Positions 1 to 8,125 of a DNA stretch of 54,217 nt are shown piece after piece. How positions within the stretch are numbered: the first letter of the stretch is position 1; each line of letters opens with the position of its first letter. The DNA lies in assembly GCA_947589055.1 (NCBI GenBank), contig CANPZL010000011.1:1-54217 (forward strand), written 5' to 3'. The translations under genes were made by a program, and so were the position numbers. The notes under the pieces were generated by a model. That model was given only the letters and a program-made list of their open reading frames with translations. It had not been told where the DNA came from and did no database searches. Source of the stretch: an uncultured Lachnospiraceae bacterium. Its GTDB lineage: Bacteria > Bacillota > Clostridia > Lachnospirales > Lachnospiraceae.

Positions 1-53
1 CTGAATCTTAAAAAATTATCTTTTTCCAAGACGATCTCGATTAGTTACTCGTC

Positions 54-86
54 AAGCACCTCCTGACGCAAGCGTCGTCGGTGCTT
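54..86 (-). other. Stem-loop in the leader of a leftward transcript
   Basis: AAGCACC (54-60) pairs with GGTGCTT (80-86), and GACG (65-68) pairs with CGTC (73-76) inside it. Neither strand has a run of T directly after the stem, so a plain intrinsic terminator is not convincing. On the minus strand it lies immediately downstream of a TATAAT box, so a structured 5' leader is more likely. The gene it would serve is off the window. Confidence 0.4.
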
Positions 87-94
87 TCCTCGTT

Positions 95-103
95 ATTATA
101 CCA
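95..103 (-). promoter_or_regulatory. Extended -10 promoter reading out of the left edge
   Basis: On the minus strand a perfect TATAAT (plus positions 95-100) is preceded by TGG (101-103), giving an extended -10 element. No good -35 lies 17 bases upstream. It sits just after the rluD stop and would start a leftward transcript near position 88 for a gene outside the window. The stem-loop at 54-86 would form its 5' leader. Confidence 0.45.
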
Positions 104-139
104 TATTTTCTGATGAAGTACATCTGTCTTCATATACTG

Positions 140-1072
140 CTATATACTGCCGTACCGTTCACGAAGGAGCTGAAGCAGATTTTTAAAATAATCTGGTAAT
201 TCGGCATGGAATTCCATATATTCACCAGTTCTGGGATGAACAAAACCTAAAATACCGGCATGAAGCGCCTGCCCTTGCAAATGAAATGGATTCTTATCCG
301 GTCCATAAACCGTATCTCCCAACAACGGGTGATGGATGGATGCCATATGCACCCGAATCTGGTGCGTCCGTCCGGTTTCCAAACGACATTCGATAAAAGT
401 ATATTTCCCTTGAAACCGTTCCAGAACCCGATAATGCGTAACAGCCTCCCGTCCGTTTTTAACATTGACCGCCTGTTTTTTCCGGTCAACCGGATGTCTG
501 CCGATTGGTTTGTCGATCCTGCCCTCATTCTGCGGCAGATTATCATATACAATAGCGGAATAAACCCGTGTGATCGTATGCTGTCGCAGCTGTTCTGCCA
601 GAGCCTGATGGGCCAGATCATTTTTACATACAACAAGAAGACCGGTAGTATCCTTATCAATACGATGTACGATTCCCGGCCGCATCACCCCGTTAATGGT
701 CGATAATTGATCTCTGCAATGATACAAGATCCCATTTACAAGCGTACCGCTATAATGACCGGCGGCCGGATGAACTACCATTCCTTTTGGTTTATTTATG
801 ATCAGAATATCCGTATCCTCAAACACAATATCTAATGGAATCGGTTCCGGCAGAATTTCCGGCATTTTTGGCTCCGGAGGGGCAAACACAATCTGATCGC
901 CTGCCCGCAGCTTATAATTTGCCCGGCAATTCCTTTGATTTACCTTGATATTCCCCTCTTCTAACAGCTTTTGAATGTAAGAACGGGAAAGTTCGGGAAG
1001 CGCAGCAGACATAAATTTATCAATTCGAATATTGACTTGTTCCGGAGACACTATGAATTCATTCAGGATCAA
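140..1072 (-). CDS. rluD: RluD-family 23S rRNA pseudouridine synthase
   Basis: Converts specific uridines of large-subunit rRNA (or another structured RNA) to pseudouridine in the cytoplasm. An S4 RNA-binding domain (about residues 15-75) precedes the synthase domain. The family motif HRIDKDTTGLL places the catalytic aspartate at D139, and the length (310) is normal. The start codon is TTG (1072-1070), chosen because AGGAGG lies about 7 bases upstream and the codon overlaps the lspA TGA as TTGA, implying translational coupling. It is last in the division/lspA unit. RluD-type paralogues (RluC, YlyB) share these motifs, so the modified site is not certain. Confidence 0.93.
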   Translation of the reverse strand: MILNEFIVSPEQVNIRIDKFMSAALPELSRSYIQKLLEEGNIKVNQRNCRANYKLRAGDQIVFAPPEPKMPEILPEPIPLDIVFEDTDILIINKPKGMVVHPAAGHYSGTLVNGILYHCRDQLSTINGVMRPGIVHRIDKDTTGLLVVCKNDLAHQALAEQLRQHTITRVYSAIVYDNLPQNEGRIDKPIGRHPVDRKKQAVNVKNGREAVTHYRVLERFQGKYTFIECRLETGRTHQIRVHMASIHHPLLGDTVYGPDKNPFHLQGQALHAGILGFVHPRTGEYMEFHAELPDYFKNLLQLLRERYGSI

Positions 1073-1698
1073 TCATCTTCCTCCTCTTCATTCACGAAGA
1101 AAGAATCAAGATCCACAGGCTTTTGGCTGTTTTCCAAAGACGCATCGGAACCGGAGTTCAGTTCCTCATTTTTCTTTCTCTTATTCTTATTTTTCCATAA
1201 AAGAATTTCCTCAAAATTCGTATCCCGATAGCGGAATAGGATGAGGAAAATTCCAACGATAATGGATAAGGTGACAAATATATCCGCTACATTAAACACC
1301 GGAAAATGAATCAGCTTAATATCCAGGAAATCCACAACAGCCCCCTGAAAAAGCTGTTCCCCATGAAAAATCCGATCAAGCATATTGCCAATCGCTCCGG
1401 AAACCAGAAAAAGAATGCATATGTTAAGCGGAAGGAAGTTTAGATTCTTGCTTAGGCGAATATAGCAGTAGCCTAAGATGAGAAGTATGATAACTGTAAA
1501 AATGAGAAAGCCGATCTGATGGTTTTGCAGCATTCCCCATGCCATCCCTTTATTTTCCAGATAATATAACCCAAATGCATTTCCCAATACGGGATAATAG
1601 GTATATAAATCCAGATGACTAATCACAATGGATTTGGTGTATTGATCCAGACATACCAACAAAAAAACTACAACGATTGCTTTGATATATTTTGTCAT
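1069..1698 (-). CDS. lspA: Lipoprotein signal peptidase (signal peptidase II)
   Basis: Membrane aspartic protease that cleaves lipoprotein signal peptides after diacylglyceryl modification. Four membrane spans are visible in residues 1-160. The two catalytic aspartates are D108 in the GNMLDR motif and D139 in FNVAD. Most LspA proteins have 150-170 residues; this one has 209 because of a basic patch (KNKNKRKK) followed by a very acidic tail ending EEEEDD, predicted cytoplasmic. Its ATG overlaps the aroB stop (ATGA). Likely substrates in this window are the DUF3048 lipoprotein and the carboxypeptidase lipoprotein. Confidence 0.95.
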   Translation of the reverse strand: MTKYIKAIVVVFLLVCLDQYTKSIVISHLDLYTYYPVLGNAFGLYYLENKGMAWGMLQNHQIGFLIFTVIILLILGYCYIRLSKNLNFLPLNICILFLVSGAIGNMLDRIFHGEQLFQGAVVDFLDIKLIHFPVFNVADIFVTLSIIVGIFLILFRYRDTNFEEILLWKNKNKRKKNEELNSGSDASLENSQKPVDLDSFFVNEEEEDD

Positions 1699-2795
1699 TT
1701 CTGCATTTCATATAATAACCGAATGGCATCCAGCATTTCCTGATCAGTTACAGTACGGTCAATATATGCCTTTCCTATTTCTTCTAATAAAATAAATTTT
1801 ATTTTACCGGCAAGCATTTTCTTGTCATTTTTTGAAACCTGAATAATCTCCTCCGGATCTAGGGTATCCGGCATGACGGGAAACTGAAAATAATCATAAA
1901 GCTCAGAAATACGTTGAACCTCCTCCCAGGATAGAGTTCCACGCTTCCAAGAGATCAGATTCGCAAGCTGTGTGCCGATTGCTACACATTCGCCATGCAA
2001 TAACGAAAAATCCAATAATTTCTCTATGGCGTGTCCCAGTGTATGGCCATAATTCAGCAATGCCCGTTCGCCCTGTTCCTTCGGATCGTTTTGTACTACT
2101 AACCGCTTGATGTTGCAGCTGTTTTGGATCATTTCCAGTAAGACGTCCATTTCCCGTCGTTTTATCGCCTCTCGGTTTTGGATCAGCCATTCCAGATAAG
2201 CCTTGTCCTTGATCAGTCCATGCTTGATGATCTCACCAAATCCGGAGTTAAATTCACGCTCTGATAGGGTATACAAGGTAGAAAGATTCATATACACCAG
2301 CTTTGGCTGATGAAAGGCTCCCACTACGTTTTTATAAGCCCGAAAGTCTACACCGGTCTTTCCACCTACACTGCTGTCTGTTTGTGCAAGCAGGCTGGTA
2401 GGTATCTGTACAAAATCAATTCCACGAAAATAAGTAGCCGCTGCGTATCCGGTCAGATCCCCGACTACGCCGCCGCCCAATGCCAGCAAAACATCGTTCC
2501 GATCGAATTTTGCTAAAATCAGCTGTTCATATAGATCCTGTACGACGGAAAGGTTTTTACTGGCCTCTCCTGCTGGAAAAACAAAAGAAATGAGCTGCTT
2601 ACAGTTTCCTGTAAGCAGTTCATTTACCTGTTTTAGATATAATGCGCCGACTTGTGTTTCCGTTACGATACAGACCCGGCGTTCCCGAATATTCAGCCGA
2701 TCCAGCTCCGGTAATAATTCCGAAAAATCTTTTTCAAAGACTATGGGATAGAGGACTTTTCCCTCTGATTCCACCAATAACGGATTTTCTGTCAT
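1695..2795 (-). CDS. aroB: 3-dehydroquinate synthase
   Basis: Second step of the shikimate pathway: DAHP to 3-dehydroquinate, NAD- and metal-dependent. Visible signatures are the glycine-rich GGGVVGD at 107-113, the PTSLLAQTDSSVGGKTG stretch (132-148), and metal ligands in GFGEIIKHG, GHTLGH and HGECVAIG. Full length at 366 residues. An AGAGGAG ribosome site lies 9 bases before the ATG. No other aromatic-pathway genes are adjacent. It sits between divIVA and lspA and overlaps lspA by four bases, so it is probably expressed with the division genes. Confidence 0.97.
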   Translation of the reverse strand: MTENPLLVESEGKVLYPIVFEKDFSELLPELDRLNIRERRVCIVTETQVGALYLKQVNELLTGNCKQLISFVFPAGEASKNLSVVQDLYEQLILAKFDRNDVLLALGGGVVGDLTGYAAATYFRGIDFVQIPTSLLAQTDSSVGGKTGVDFRAYKNVVGAFHQPKLVYMNLSTLYTLSEREFNSGFGEIIKHGLIKDKAYLEWLIQNREAIKRREMDVLLEMIQNSCNIKRLVVQNDPKEQGERALLNYGHTLGHAIEKLLDFSLLHGECVAIGTQLANLISWKRGTLSWEEVQRISELYDYFQFPVMPDTLDPEEIIQVSKNDKKMLAGKIKFILLEEIGKAYIDRTVTDQEMLDAIRLLYEMQK

Positions 2796-2843
2796 TCCTA
2801 AACTCCTCTAGTCATCCTTTTCATTTCAAACCAACCTTGACAC

Positions 2844-3713
2844 TTATATAAATGTAAATCCGGAGCTTTGCTGATCTTCATCGCCCAGCATTGCCCGTTT
2901 GGGCGTCTTGTCCTCCACTTCGCCCTCATAAGCCGCCGATTCATCTTCCGTTGGCTCCTTTTCCTGCTCTTCTTTTGTAGTTTCTGCCGGTTTCTCTTGT
3001 GCCGCCGCCGGTTTTTCTACATCAAAAGGATCAACAAATGAACTCGTATCAGAATTTGTCGCAGAAGAATTACCGCCAAAATCCATACCATATGCCGCCG
3101 CATCGACTTCATCCCGTTCTCCCAGCTTACCACTGTCTTCACCGTTATCAAAAGCGGCTAATTGGGACTGCTCACCTTCTGCAATAAAATCAGACATAGG
3201 ATTCGTATTCATATAGGCATCATTTGCAGAAGCCGCACTTTTTGCAAATGCCGCAAATTCACTGGTATCAACCTTAAAGGAATCACTGTTCAGCAAGTCC
3301 ATCTGTGCGTTCAAAAACTGGGTAAACTGTGCCTTATACTTCGTATACTGCTGTACCAGCGCAACTGTCTGATTATGCACCCTCTCTAATTCCCGTTTAG
3401 CGTCCGCAGTATGTTCCTTTGCCTTATTTACTGCCTCCATCTCAATCGTCTGTGCTTTTAATTCAGCTGTCCGAATGGTTTCCTCGGATGTTTTCTCTGC
3501 CAGAACCAACGCTTTTTGCAGAGAGGCTTCGATATTCTTATAATGCTGTAAGCCTTCGTTCAGCATATTGATCTTATCTTTCATTTCCACGTTGGAACGA
3601 TAGAGCTCCTCGTAGCTTTCCAATATTTCCGTAATAAATCCGTCTACGTCCTTCTTGTCATAGCCAATACCGGACTTAAATGCCTTCGACTGTATCTCAA
3701 CTGGTGTAATCAT
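2844..3713 (-). CDS. divIVA: DivIVA-family cell division/polarity protein
   Basis: Coiled-coil scaffold that senses negative membrane curvature and recruits partners to poles and septa. The N-terminal 40 residues carry the family signature (ITPVEIQSKAF, GYDKKDVDGFI), and residues 40-135 are predicted coiled coil. The last 110 residues are acidic, low-complexity, Glu/Ala/Ser-rich and probably disordered. GAGGAGG precedes the ATG. It follows sepF directly, as in the B. subtilis ylm-divIVA cluster, but ylmG and ylmH are absent here. With minCDE in the same window it may help position the Min system, which is an inference. Confidence 0.93.
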   Translation of the reverse strand: MITPVEIQSKAFKSGIGYDKKDVDGFITEILESYEELYRSNVEMKDKINMLNEGLQHYKNIEASLQKALVLAEKTSEETIRTAELKAQTIEMEAVNKAKEHTADAKRELERVHNQTVALVQQYTKYKAQFTQFLNAQMDLLNSDSFKVDTSEFAAFAKSAASANDAYMNTNPMSDFIAEGEQSQLAAFDNGEDSGKLGERDEVDAAAYGMDFGGNSSATNSDTSSFVDPFDVEKPAAAQEKPAETTKEEQEKEPTEDESAAYEGEVEDKTPKRAMLGDEDQQSSGFTFI

Positions 3714-3734
3714 AGCTTATTGCCTCCTCTTTGC

Positions 3735-4346
3735 TTATAAAGAACCAAGGTATGGAGATACCGTGGATTCATTCAATATTTCATCTCTTAGATCGCCGGT
3801 CACTTCAATATCCTGTGGCGCAGCAATAAAGATATTGCTGGAAATTGCCTGTAACGTTCCGTCTAAAGCATAGCAGGCACCGCCGATAAAGTCGATAATC
3901 CGCTGAGCAGAACTCAGCTCGATACCTTCCATGTTTATCACGATCGTTTTACCATCCTTTAAGAAATCTGTAACCGTCTGCGCTTCATTAAAATCCTGTG
4001 GTTTTATTACGTACACTTCGCTCCCCCTGCCATTCATTGATACTACCTTGTTTCCGGAACCGGATGCAGGTCTTGGTCTGGTCGGTCTCGGTTTTCGATA
4101 TGCGGAAGAATCATAGTCATCCGCTTCCTCATAGCTGGCGGCGGACTGTGTTTTTGCCGATGGTGTGTAGGTGGAAGCAGCAGGCTTTGTCGTTGCTGCC
4201 GTCCGCTCTTTTTTAGGCTTTGGCTGCTTCTGCGGCTTTGGCTCTACTAGATCGATTTCATCATCAAAAAGGTCATCATTATCGTAATCATCGTCCGGAT
4301 CATTTAAGCTTAGGATATTCATAAATTTATCAATACCTTTTCCCAT
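3735..4346 (-). CDS. sepF: Cell division protein SepF
   Basis: Membrane-bound protein that polymerises and anchors FtsZ filaments at the septum. The N-terminus (MGKGIDKFMNIL) forms the amphipathic membrane-binding helix. Residues 15-108 are an acidic then Pro/Lys/Ala-rich linker, and residues 110-190 are the conserved SepF (DUF552) domain, including KDGKTIVINMEG and the following helix/strand. At 203 residues it is longer than the roughly 150 of B. subtilis because of the linker. It lies between yggS and divIVA, the classic order. Confidence 0.95.
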   Translation of the reverse strand: MGKGIDKFMNILSLNDPDDDYDNDDLFDDEIDLVEPKPQKQPKPKKERTAATTKPAASTYTPSAKTQSAASYEEADDYDSSAYRKPRPTRPRPASGSGNKVVSMNGRGSEVYVIKPQDFNEAQTVTDFLKDGKTIVINMEGIELSSAQRIIDFIGGACYALDGTLQAISSNIFIAAPQDIEVTGDLRDEILNESTVSPYLGSL

Positions 4347-4361
4347 GACAGTTCTCCTATT

Positions 4362-5054
4362 CTAAATATTATAATTCCGCGTACCAAATATTCCGGTTCC
4401 CACTCTTACGATTGTGGCACCCTCTTCGATGGCAACCTCATAGTCATTTGTCATACCCATCGACAATACGCTCATATTAACATTATCAATGTTTCTTGAT
4501 TTTATGTCAAGTGATAATTTGTGCAAATTTGCAAAAATACTGCGGTTTTCTTCGGGATTTTCTACAAATGGAGCGATTGTCATCAATCCTTTTATATGCA
4601 CTTTGGACATTCTTGCGATCGTTTCCACGGCTGGCAGAACTTCCTCCGGGGAAAATCCAAATTTTGACTCCTCTCCTGCCACATTGACCTCTAATAAAAT
4701 ATTGCAGTCAACCTGTTTTTTTTCGGCCTCCTTCTGGATCACCTCCGCCAGCTTCACAGTATCTACGGAATGTATCAAAAGCCCCTGATCGATTATATAT
4801 TTTACCTTATTTGTCTGTAAATGACCGATCAAATGCCATTGTACAGGAACGGAAACCTTAGGCATTTTCTCCATCAGCTCCTGTACCTTATTCTCACCAA
4901 ATTCCCGCATTCCGCACCGGATTGCCTCTTCGATGTCACAAAGAGGTTTTGTTTTACTGACAGCGACTAACGTTACCTCCTCCGGATTTCGATTGGCCCG
5001 CATACAGGCGGCATGGATCGTTTGTTTGACGAATGCAATATTTTCCTCGATCAT
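4362..5054 (-). CDS. yggS: YggS-family pyridoxal phosphate homeostasis protein
   Basis: Cytoplasmic PLP-binding protein of alanine-racemase-like fold III that buffers vitamin B6 and amino-acid pools; it has no clear enzymatic reaction. The PLP lysine is in AVSKTKP (K34). HLIGHLQTNK, LLEVNVAGE and the C-terminal SMGMTNDYEVAI with GTGIFG are all family signatures. Length 230 is typical. AAAGGAG precedes the ATG. Linkage to sepF (ylmE-ylmF) is widely conserved. Confidence 0.95.
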   Translation of the reverse strand: MIEENIAFVKQTIHAACMRANRNPEEVTLVAVSKTKPLCDIEEAIRCGMREFGENKVQELMEKMPKVSVPVQWHLIGHLQTNKVKYIIDQGLLIHSVDTVKLAEVIQKEAEKKQVDCNILLEVNVAGEESKFGFSPEEVLPAVETIARMSKVHIKGLMTIAPFVENPEENRSIFANLHKLSLDIKSRNIDNVNMSVLSMGMTNDYEVAIEEGATIVRVGTGIFGTRNYNI

Positions 5055-5117
5055 GTTAATTCTCCTTTACTTTCACCGATTCACTATCTGGCAATCCTAT
5101 TTATACTTCGGTCCGGA

Positions 5118-6503
5118 TCAATATATCATCTGCCCTTCCTCTACAGCGGAAGCATTCAAAACAATCCGGTCATATAAGGAAATGTATCCGTTCTCCGAAA
5201 TGATGGTAAATTCATTATCTTCTGCCAAAATCTCGATGGGCTGAAATTCTGCGGTTCCCCTGTTTGCACTATATACACCGGTCAACGTCAGGCGTCCCAG
5301 ATCCGATATACCGACTGTCTGCTCCGAATCGTTCATTACCAGTATGGCATCCTCTTCAAACGCATTGGGATCGACATAGTAAAAGCTATCATCACTGCCA
5401 TATATTTCCGGTGCCACTTGGCGGACCGAAAGATTTCCTGCCTCATCTAACGTACGCACGTTAAAGTAGACTGCTTCACTGCTGTTACTTCCGGTAGTAA
5501 GATATGCGGACGGAATCTTTAATACCTGTTTTTCTACAATGGCACTGTTTGGGATGCTATATCCGTCTTCTCGTGTCATGACGATTTCAACCGGTAAAAA
5601 TCGTTCGTTACAATAGTTTACCATCAGCTTGTCCAATGTTATATTGGCAAAATACTCGCCGTTATTTTCAAGCACTTCAATGTCTGAATACACAACATGA
5701 GAAATATTCGGCAGGTTCAGGGTTGCCCTTGTATCATTTTCAAGCCGCTGTGCGTCTTCCGGTGACAAAGGAAGGATCAAATGCCAGTTTTCACTGGTGA
5801 TCAGCTTATAGACCGGACTTCCCGCCTGTATGATCTCTCCGGTCTTTAATGCAGTCCGTTCGTAGGCGGCGGTATTAAAATCAGCTCCGGTAATATCTAA
5901 GGGCTGTTTTGTTTCATACCCATCCTGATAGAAGGTGATGACACCGCTTTGATCGGAGGTCTTTTGTACAAAGCCGGACGCAGCATCTCCGCTGCCGGTC
6001 AGTTCTTCCAGCACCTGGGTACTGGCGATGTCTAAAACCTGGCTTTCCAGATCATATTTAAACTCATATACATCCGAAAAGTGAACGTCCGTGAAATAAT
6101 TTTGGAAGGAAACAATGCTTTGCTGGATTTCCGCATAGCCCAAACCGGAAATCGTACTCGAATCAATGGATGCTTCTGCGATCAGATCCGACAGCGTGCC
6201 GGTGGAATCTAAGGTGTAAACGGTAGCGTTCTTTCCTACTTTTTGACCATCTCGGATATAGTAATTGACATATCCGGAGGTGTCGGTCGTAATCAACGCT
6301 TCCTCCCGCAGAGCGATCGCTGTTCCGGTTATGTTCGTATCCATGTAACTTTTTTGCACTTCGTAAACGGAAACCCGCTCTTTTCTCAGACTGCGGATAA
6401 TCTGAACGCCCAGAAAAATAAAGACCAAAATGAAAATGATAACCCCAATATTCACAGCTGGCACATTATGAAATTTTACGACCTTATTTCTTCTGTCTGC
6501 CAT
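5118..6503 (-). CDS. HlyD-like single-pass membrane protein
   Basis: One membrane span at about residues 17-38 follows a short basic cytoplasmic tail; the rest is extracytoplasmic. Residues 65-105 (a TSGYVNYYIRDGQKVGKNATVY-type segment) look like one half of a biotinyl-lipoyl domain, and residues near 210-235 (LKTGEIIQAGSPVYKLI) look like the second half. This is the hairpin architecture of HlyD/membrane-fusion adaptors, and most of the intervening region may be helical. No ABC transporter or outer-membrane partner is adjacent. It lies between a small P-loop protein and yggS-sepF, so a role in division or envelope assembly is possible but unproven. Confidence 0.7.
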   Translation of the reverse strand: MADRRNKVVKFHNVPAVNIGVIIFILVFIFLGVQIIRSLRKERVSVYEVQKSYMDTNITGTAIALREEALITTDTSGYVNYYIRDGQKVGKNATVYTLDSTGTLSDLIAEASIDSSTISGLGYAEIQQSIVSFQNYFTDVHFSDVYEFKYDLESQVLDIASTQVLEELTGSGDAASGFVQKTSDQSGVITFYQDGYETKQPLDITGADFNTAAYERTALKTGEIIQAGSPVYKLITSENWHLILPLSPEDAQRLENDTRATLNLPNISHVVYSDIEVLENNGEYFANITLDKLMVNYCNERFLPVEIVMTREDGYSIPNSAIVEKQVLKIPSAYLTTGSNSSEAVYFNVRTLDEAGNLSVRQVAPEIYGSDDSFYYVDPNAFEEDAILVMNDSEQTVGISDLGRLTLTGVYSANRGTAEFQPIEILAEDNEFTIISENGYISLYDRIVLNASAVEEGQMIY

Positions 6504-6558
6504 ATAAAATCCTTATAAACCAAAAGGACGGGTGTTATTCACCTGCCCCGTTTTTTCT

Positions 6559-6978
6559 CTATAACGCAACGCTGACAAATTCCTTCATAGAAGCCGGAAG
6601 CGCATCGGCATTTATGGAAATACTGATAACAATATCAATCCCCTGCGTTTTGGAAAATTCCTGTAAAAACGCTAAGGCATCCTCCAACTCCGGCCCGTTT
6701 ACATGCGCAATCGACAGGAAACTGTCCAGATACAACTGTTCCAGATCATGATCCTGAGAGGCGATTCCATAAAGAAATCCGCAGAACATATCAAAATTCC
6801 CAATATGGAATTCCGGTACGTTGATCATACGGATCCGATTACTCAATTCATACATATGCTTATTGCTCTTGTCCAGAAAAACGATGGAGCCGTTGCTTAA
6901 TAAGACGGCTTCGTTTGCCTTATGAATCAATATCTTTGTCTTACCCTTGCCCTTTTCACCGGTGATCAATTCAATCAT
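6559..6978 (-). CDS. Small P-loop protein, function unknown
   Basis: A 139-residue protein beginning with a perfect Walker A motif, GEKGKGKT at residues 7-14. Strand-like hydrophobic segments follow at 31-36 (SIVFLD) and 112-119 (DIVISISI). There is no membrane segment, helicase motif or other known domain. Length and layout suggest a stand-alone nucleotide-binding switch. CAGGAGG precedes the ATG, and it is first in the yggS-sepF-divIVA unit behind a good promoter at 7009-7037. I do not recognise a named family. Confidence 0.75.
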   Translation of the reverse strand: MIELITGEKGKGKTKILIHKANEAVLLSNGSIVFLDKSNKHMYELSNRIRMINVPEFHIGNFDMFCGFLYGIASQDHDLEQLYLDSFLSIAHVNGPELEDALAFLQEFSKTQGIDIVISISINADALPASMKEFVSVAL

Positions 6979-7008
6979 GTTTCAACCTCCTGTTTTCCAT
7001 TACCACTA

Positions 7009-7037
7009 ATTATAGTACATTCATAAGGGAAGTACAA
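7009..7037 (-). promoter_or_regulatory. Promoter for the P-loop/HlyD/yggS/sepF/divIVA unit
   Basis: On the minus strand TTGTAC (7032-7037) and TATAAT (7009-7014) are separated by exactly 17 bases. The -10 is perfect; the -35 matches at three of six positions. It overlaps the 3' end of the upstream carboxypeptidase gene and would start RNA about 25 bases before the P-loop gene. Confidence 0.6.
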
Positions 7038-8047
7038 CAAGAACTTGTTGTTTTCGCATTTTCCAAACTGGAAGCCTCTAATGGTAAAAACGGAATGGTC
7101 TCAAGCATTTCCTGCATCTGATAATACAGGGAATCCTGACCGGAAGCGCCGCATAGGACAAGGATGTATTCCTGTCCTTTCTCGTCGGAAGCCAGTAAGA
7201 TCAAGCATTTTCCAGCCTCATTCGTAGTTCCGGTCTTTCCGGCAAGAACTGTAACGCCCTCCGGCTCCTCATACGCACCGGAAATATAGCCATTCGAGCT
7301 TCGAATGGAAACTTCTACAGGATTTCCCCCTCCGTCCGTATATTGCACGGTATAGGCAGGCAGTTCCGCTATCTGGCGAAATTCCGGATGCTTAATCAGT
7401 TCTCGGAAAATTAAGTATAGATCATAGGCAGTCGTATAGTGATCGGCATTGTGAAGACCGTGGGGATTCGTAAAGTGCGTATGGGTTGCCCCCAGCTCCC
7501 ATGCCCGCTGATTCATTGCCTCCACAAATGCCGCTTCATTTCCGGAAACATAGCGTGCCAGGATCACTGCACAATCATTGGCCGAAGTGATCAGCATACC
7601 GTGCATCAGGGTATCTACGGTCAGAGTATCACCAACCTTCAGGCCCAGTTTTACGGCCATCGGATCATTTAAGTTGATCTCTTCCGTTACCGTTACGGTG
7701 TCGCTCAGCTTTCCCCGCTCCAAAACCAGCAGTGCTGTCATGATCTTCGTAATGCTTGCCGGATAGATGGATTCAAACGGGGATTCATTACAGATCACTT
7801 CATTCGTCGTATTATTGATACAAAGTCTGGCACCGAACGAGCGGGTTCCTGCCGATTCTTTGGGAATCACTGCATAATCAGAAGCATAGCTGACTGTGAC
7901 ATCAGGAACGGTGGGAATCTCATCTTGATAGGTATTTCCATTATCAATGATAAAATAGGACGCCGGTATCTTCTCCTGAACGGTACAGCCAGTCAATAAT
8001 ACGGTAATTAAACTCAGTGCTATGATTCGAACCAAAGATCGCTTCAT
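7010..8047 (-). CDS. D-alanyl-D-alanine carboxypeptidase (S11), predicted lipoprotein
   Basis: Removes the terminal D-Ala from peptidoglycan pentapeptides outside the membrane. All three penicillin-binding motifs are present: S98-I-T-K101, S155-A-N157 and K271-T-G. The chosen start (ATG at 8047) has AAAGGAGG 5 bases upstream; an in-frame start 11 codons earlier lacks one. From this start the N-terminus is a short signal peptide ending in LLTGC, so C21 is a lipidation site instead of the more usual cleaved signal. No C-terminal amphipathic anchor is obvious, which fits lipid anchoring. It resembles DacF/DacB-type enzymes. Confidence 0.93.
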   Translation of the reverse strand: MKRSLVRIIALSLITVLLTGCTVQEKIPASYFIIDNGNTYQDEIPTVPDVTVSYASDYAVIPKESAGTRSFGARLCINNTTNEVICNESPFESIYPASITKIMTALLVLERGKLSDTVTVTEEINLNDPMAVKLGLKVGDTLTVDTLMHGMLITSANDCAVILARYVSGNEAAFVEAMNQRAWELGATHTHFTNPHGLHNADHYTTAYDLYLIFRELIKHPEFRQIAELPAYTVQYTDGGGNPVEVSIRSSNGYISGAYEEPEGVTVLAGKTGTTNEAGKCLILLASDEKGQEYILVLCGASGQDSLYYQMQEMLETIPFLPLEASSLENAKTTSSCCTSLMNVL

Positions 8048-8080
8048 GCTTCCTCCTTTCTTGTTCCAGTTCTGAAACAC

Positions 8081-8115
8081 AAAGAAAAGCTGTCAAATCA
8101 ATCGTCTTTGACAGC
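8081..8115 (-). terminator. Intrinsic terminator between mgsA and the carboxypeptidase
   Basis: Minus-strand GCTGTCAAA and TTTGACAGC form a perfect 9-bp stem (plus 8089-8097 and 8107-8115) with a 9-base loop, followed by TTTTCTTT. It ends the rodA-mgsA transcript, or attenuates read-through into the carboxypeptidase gene whose start is only 34 bases on. Confidence 0.85.
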
Positions 8116-8125
8116 CGGTATTACT

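Noticed and set aside
40..90. Resemblance of the left-edge hairpin to the variable V1 helix of 16S rRNA (GGTGCTTGACGAGT)
   Set aside because: Only about a dozen bases agree and neither flank matches any conserved 16S segment, so no rRNA gene is called.
113..133. ATGAAG/CTTCAT hairpin just after the rluD stop, as terminator
   Set aside because: Only six base pairs, A/T-rich and without a following T-run; the overlapping TATAAT promoter is the better explanation of this stretch.
131..150. Ten-base tandem repeat ATATACTGCT/ATATACTGCC at the end of rluD
   Set aside because: Two copies only, within coding end; no sign of a functional repeat.
2999..3187. Many plus-strand frames opposite minus-strand genes (for example within divIVA, mutS, mrdA)
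   Set aside because: They lack ribosome sites and domain signatures and mirror the codons of well-identified genes on the other strand.
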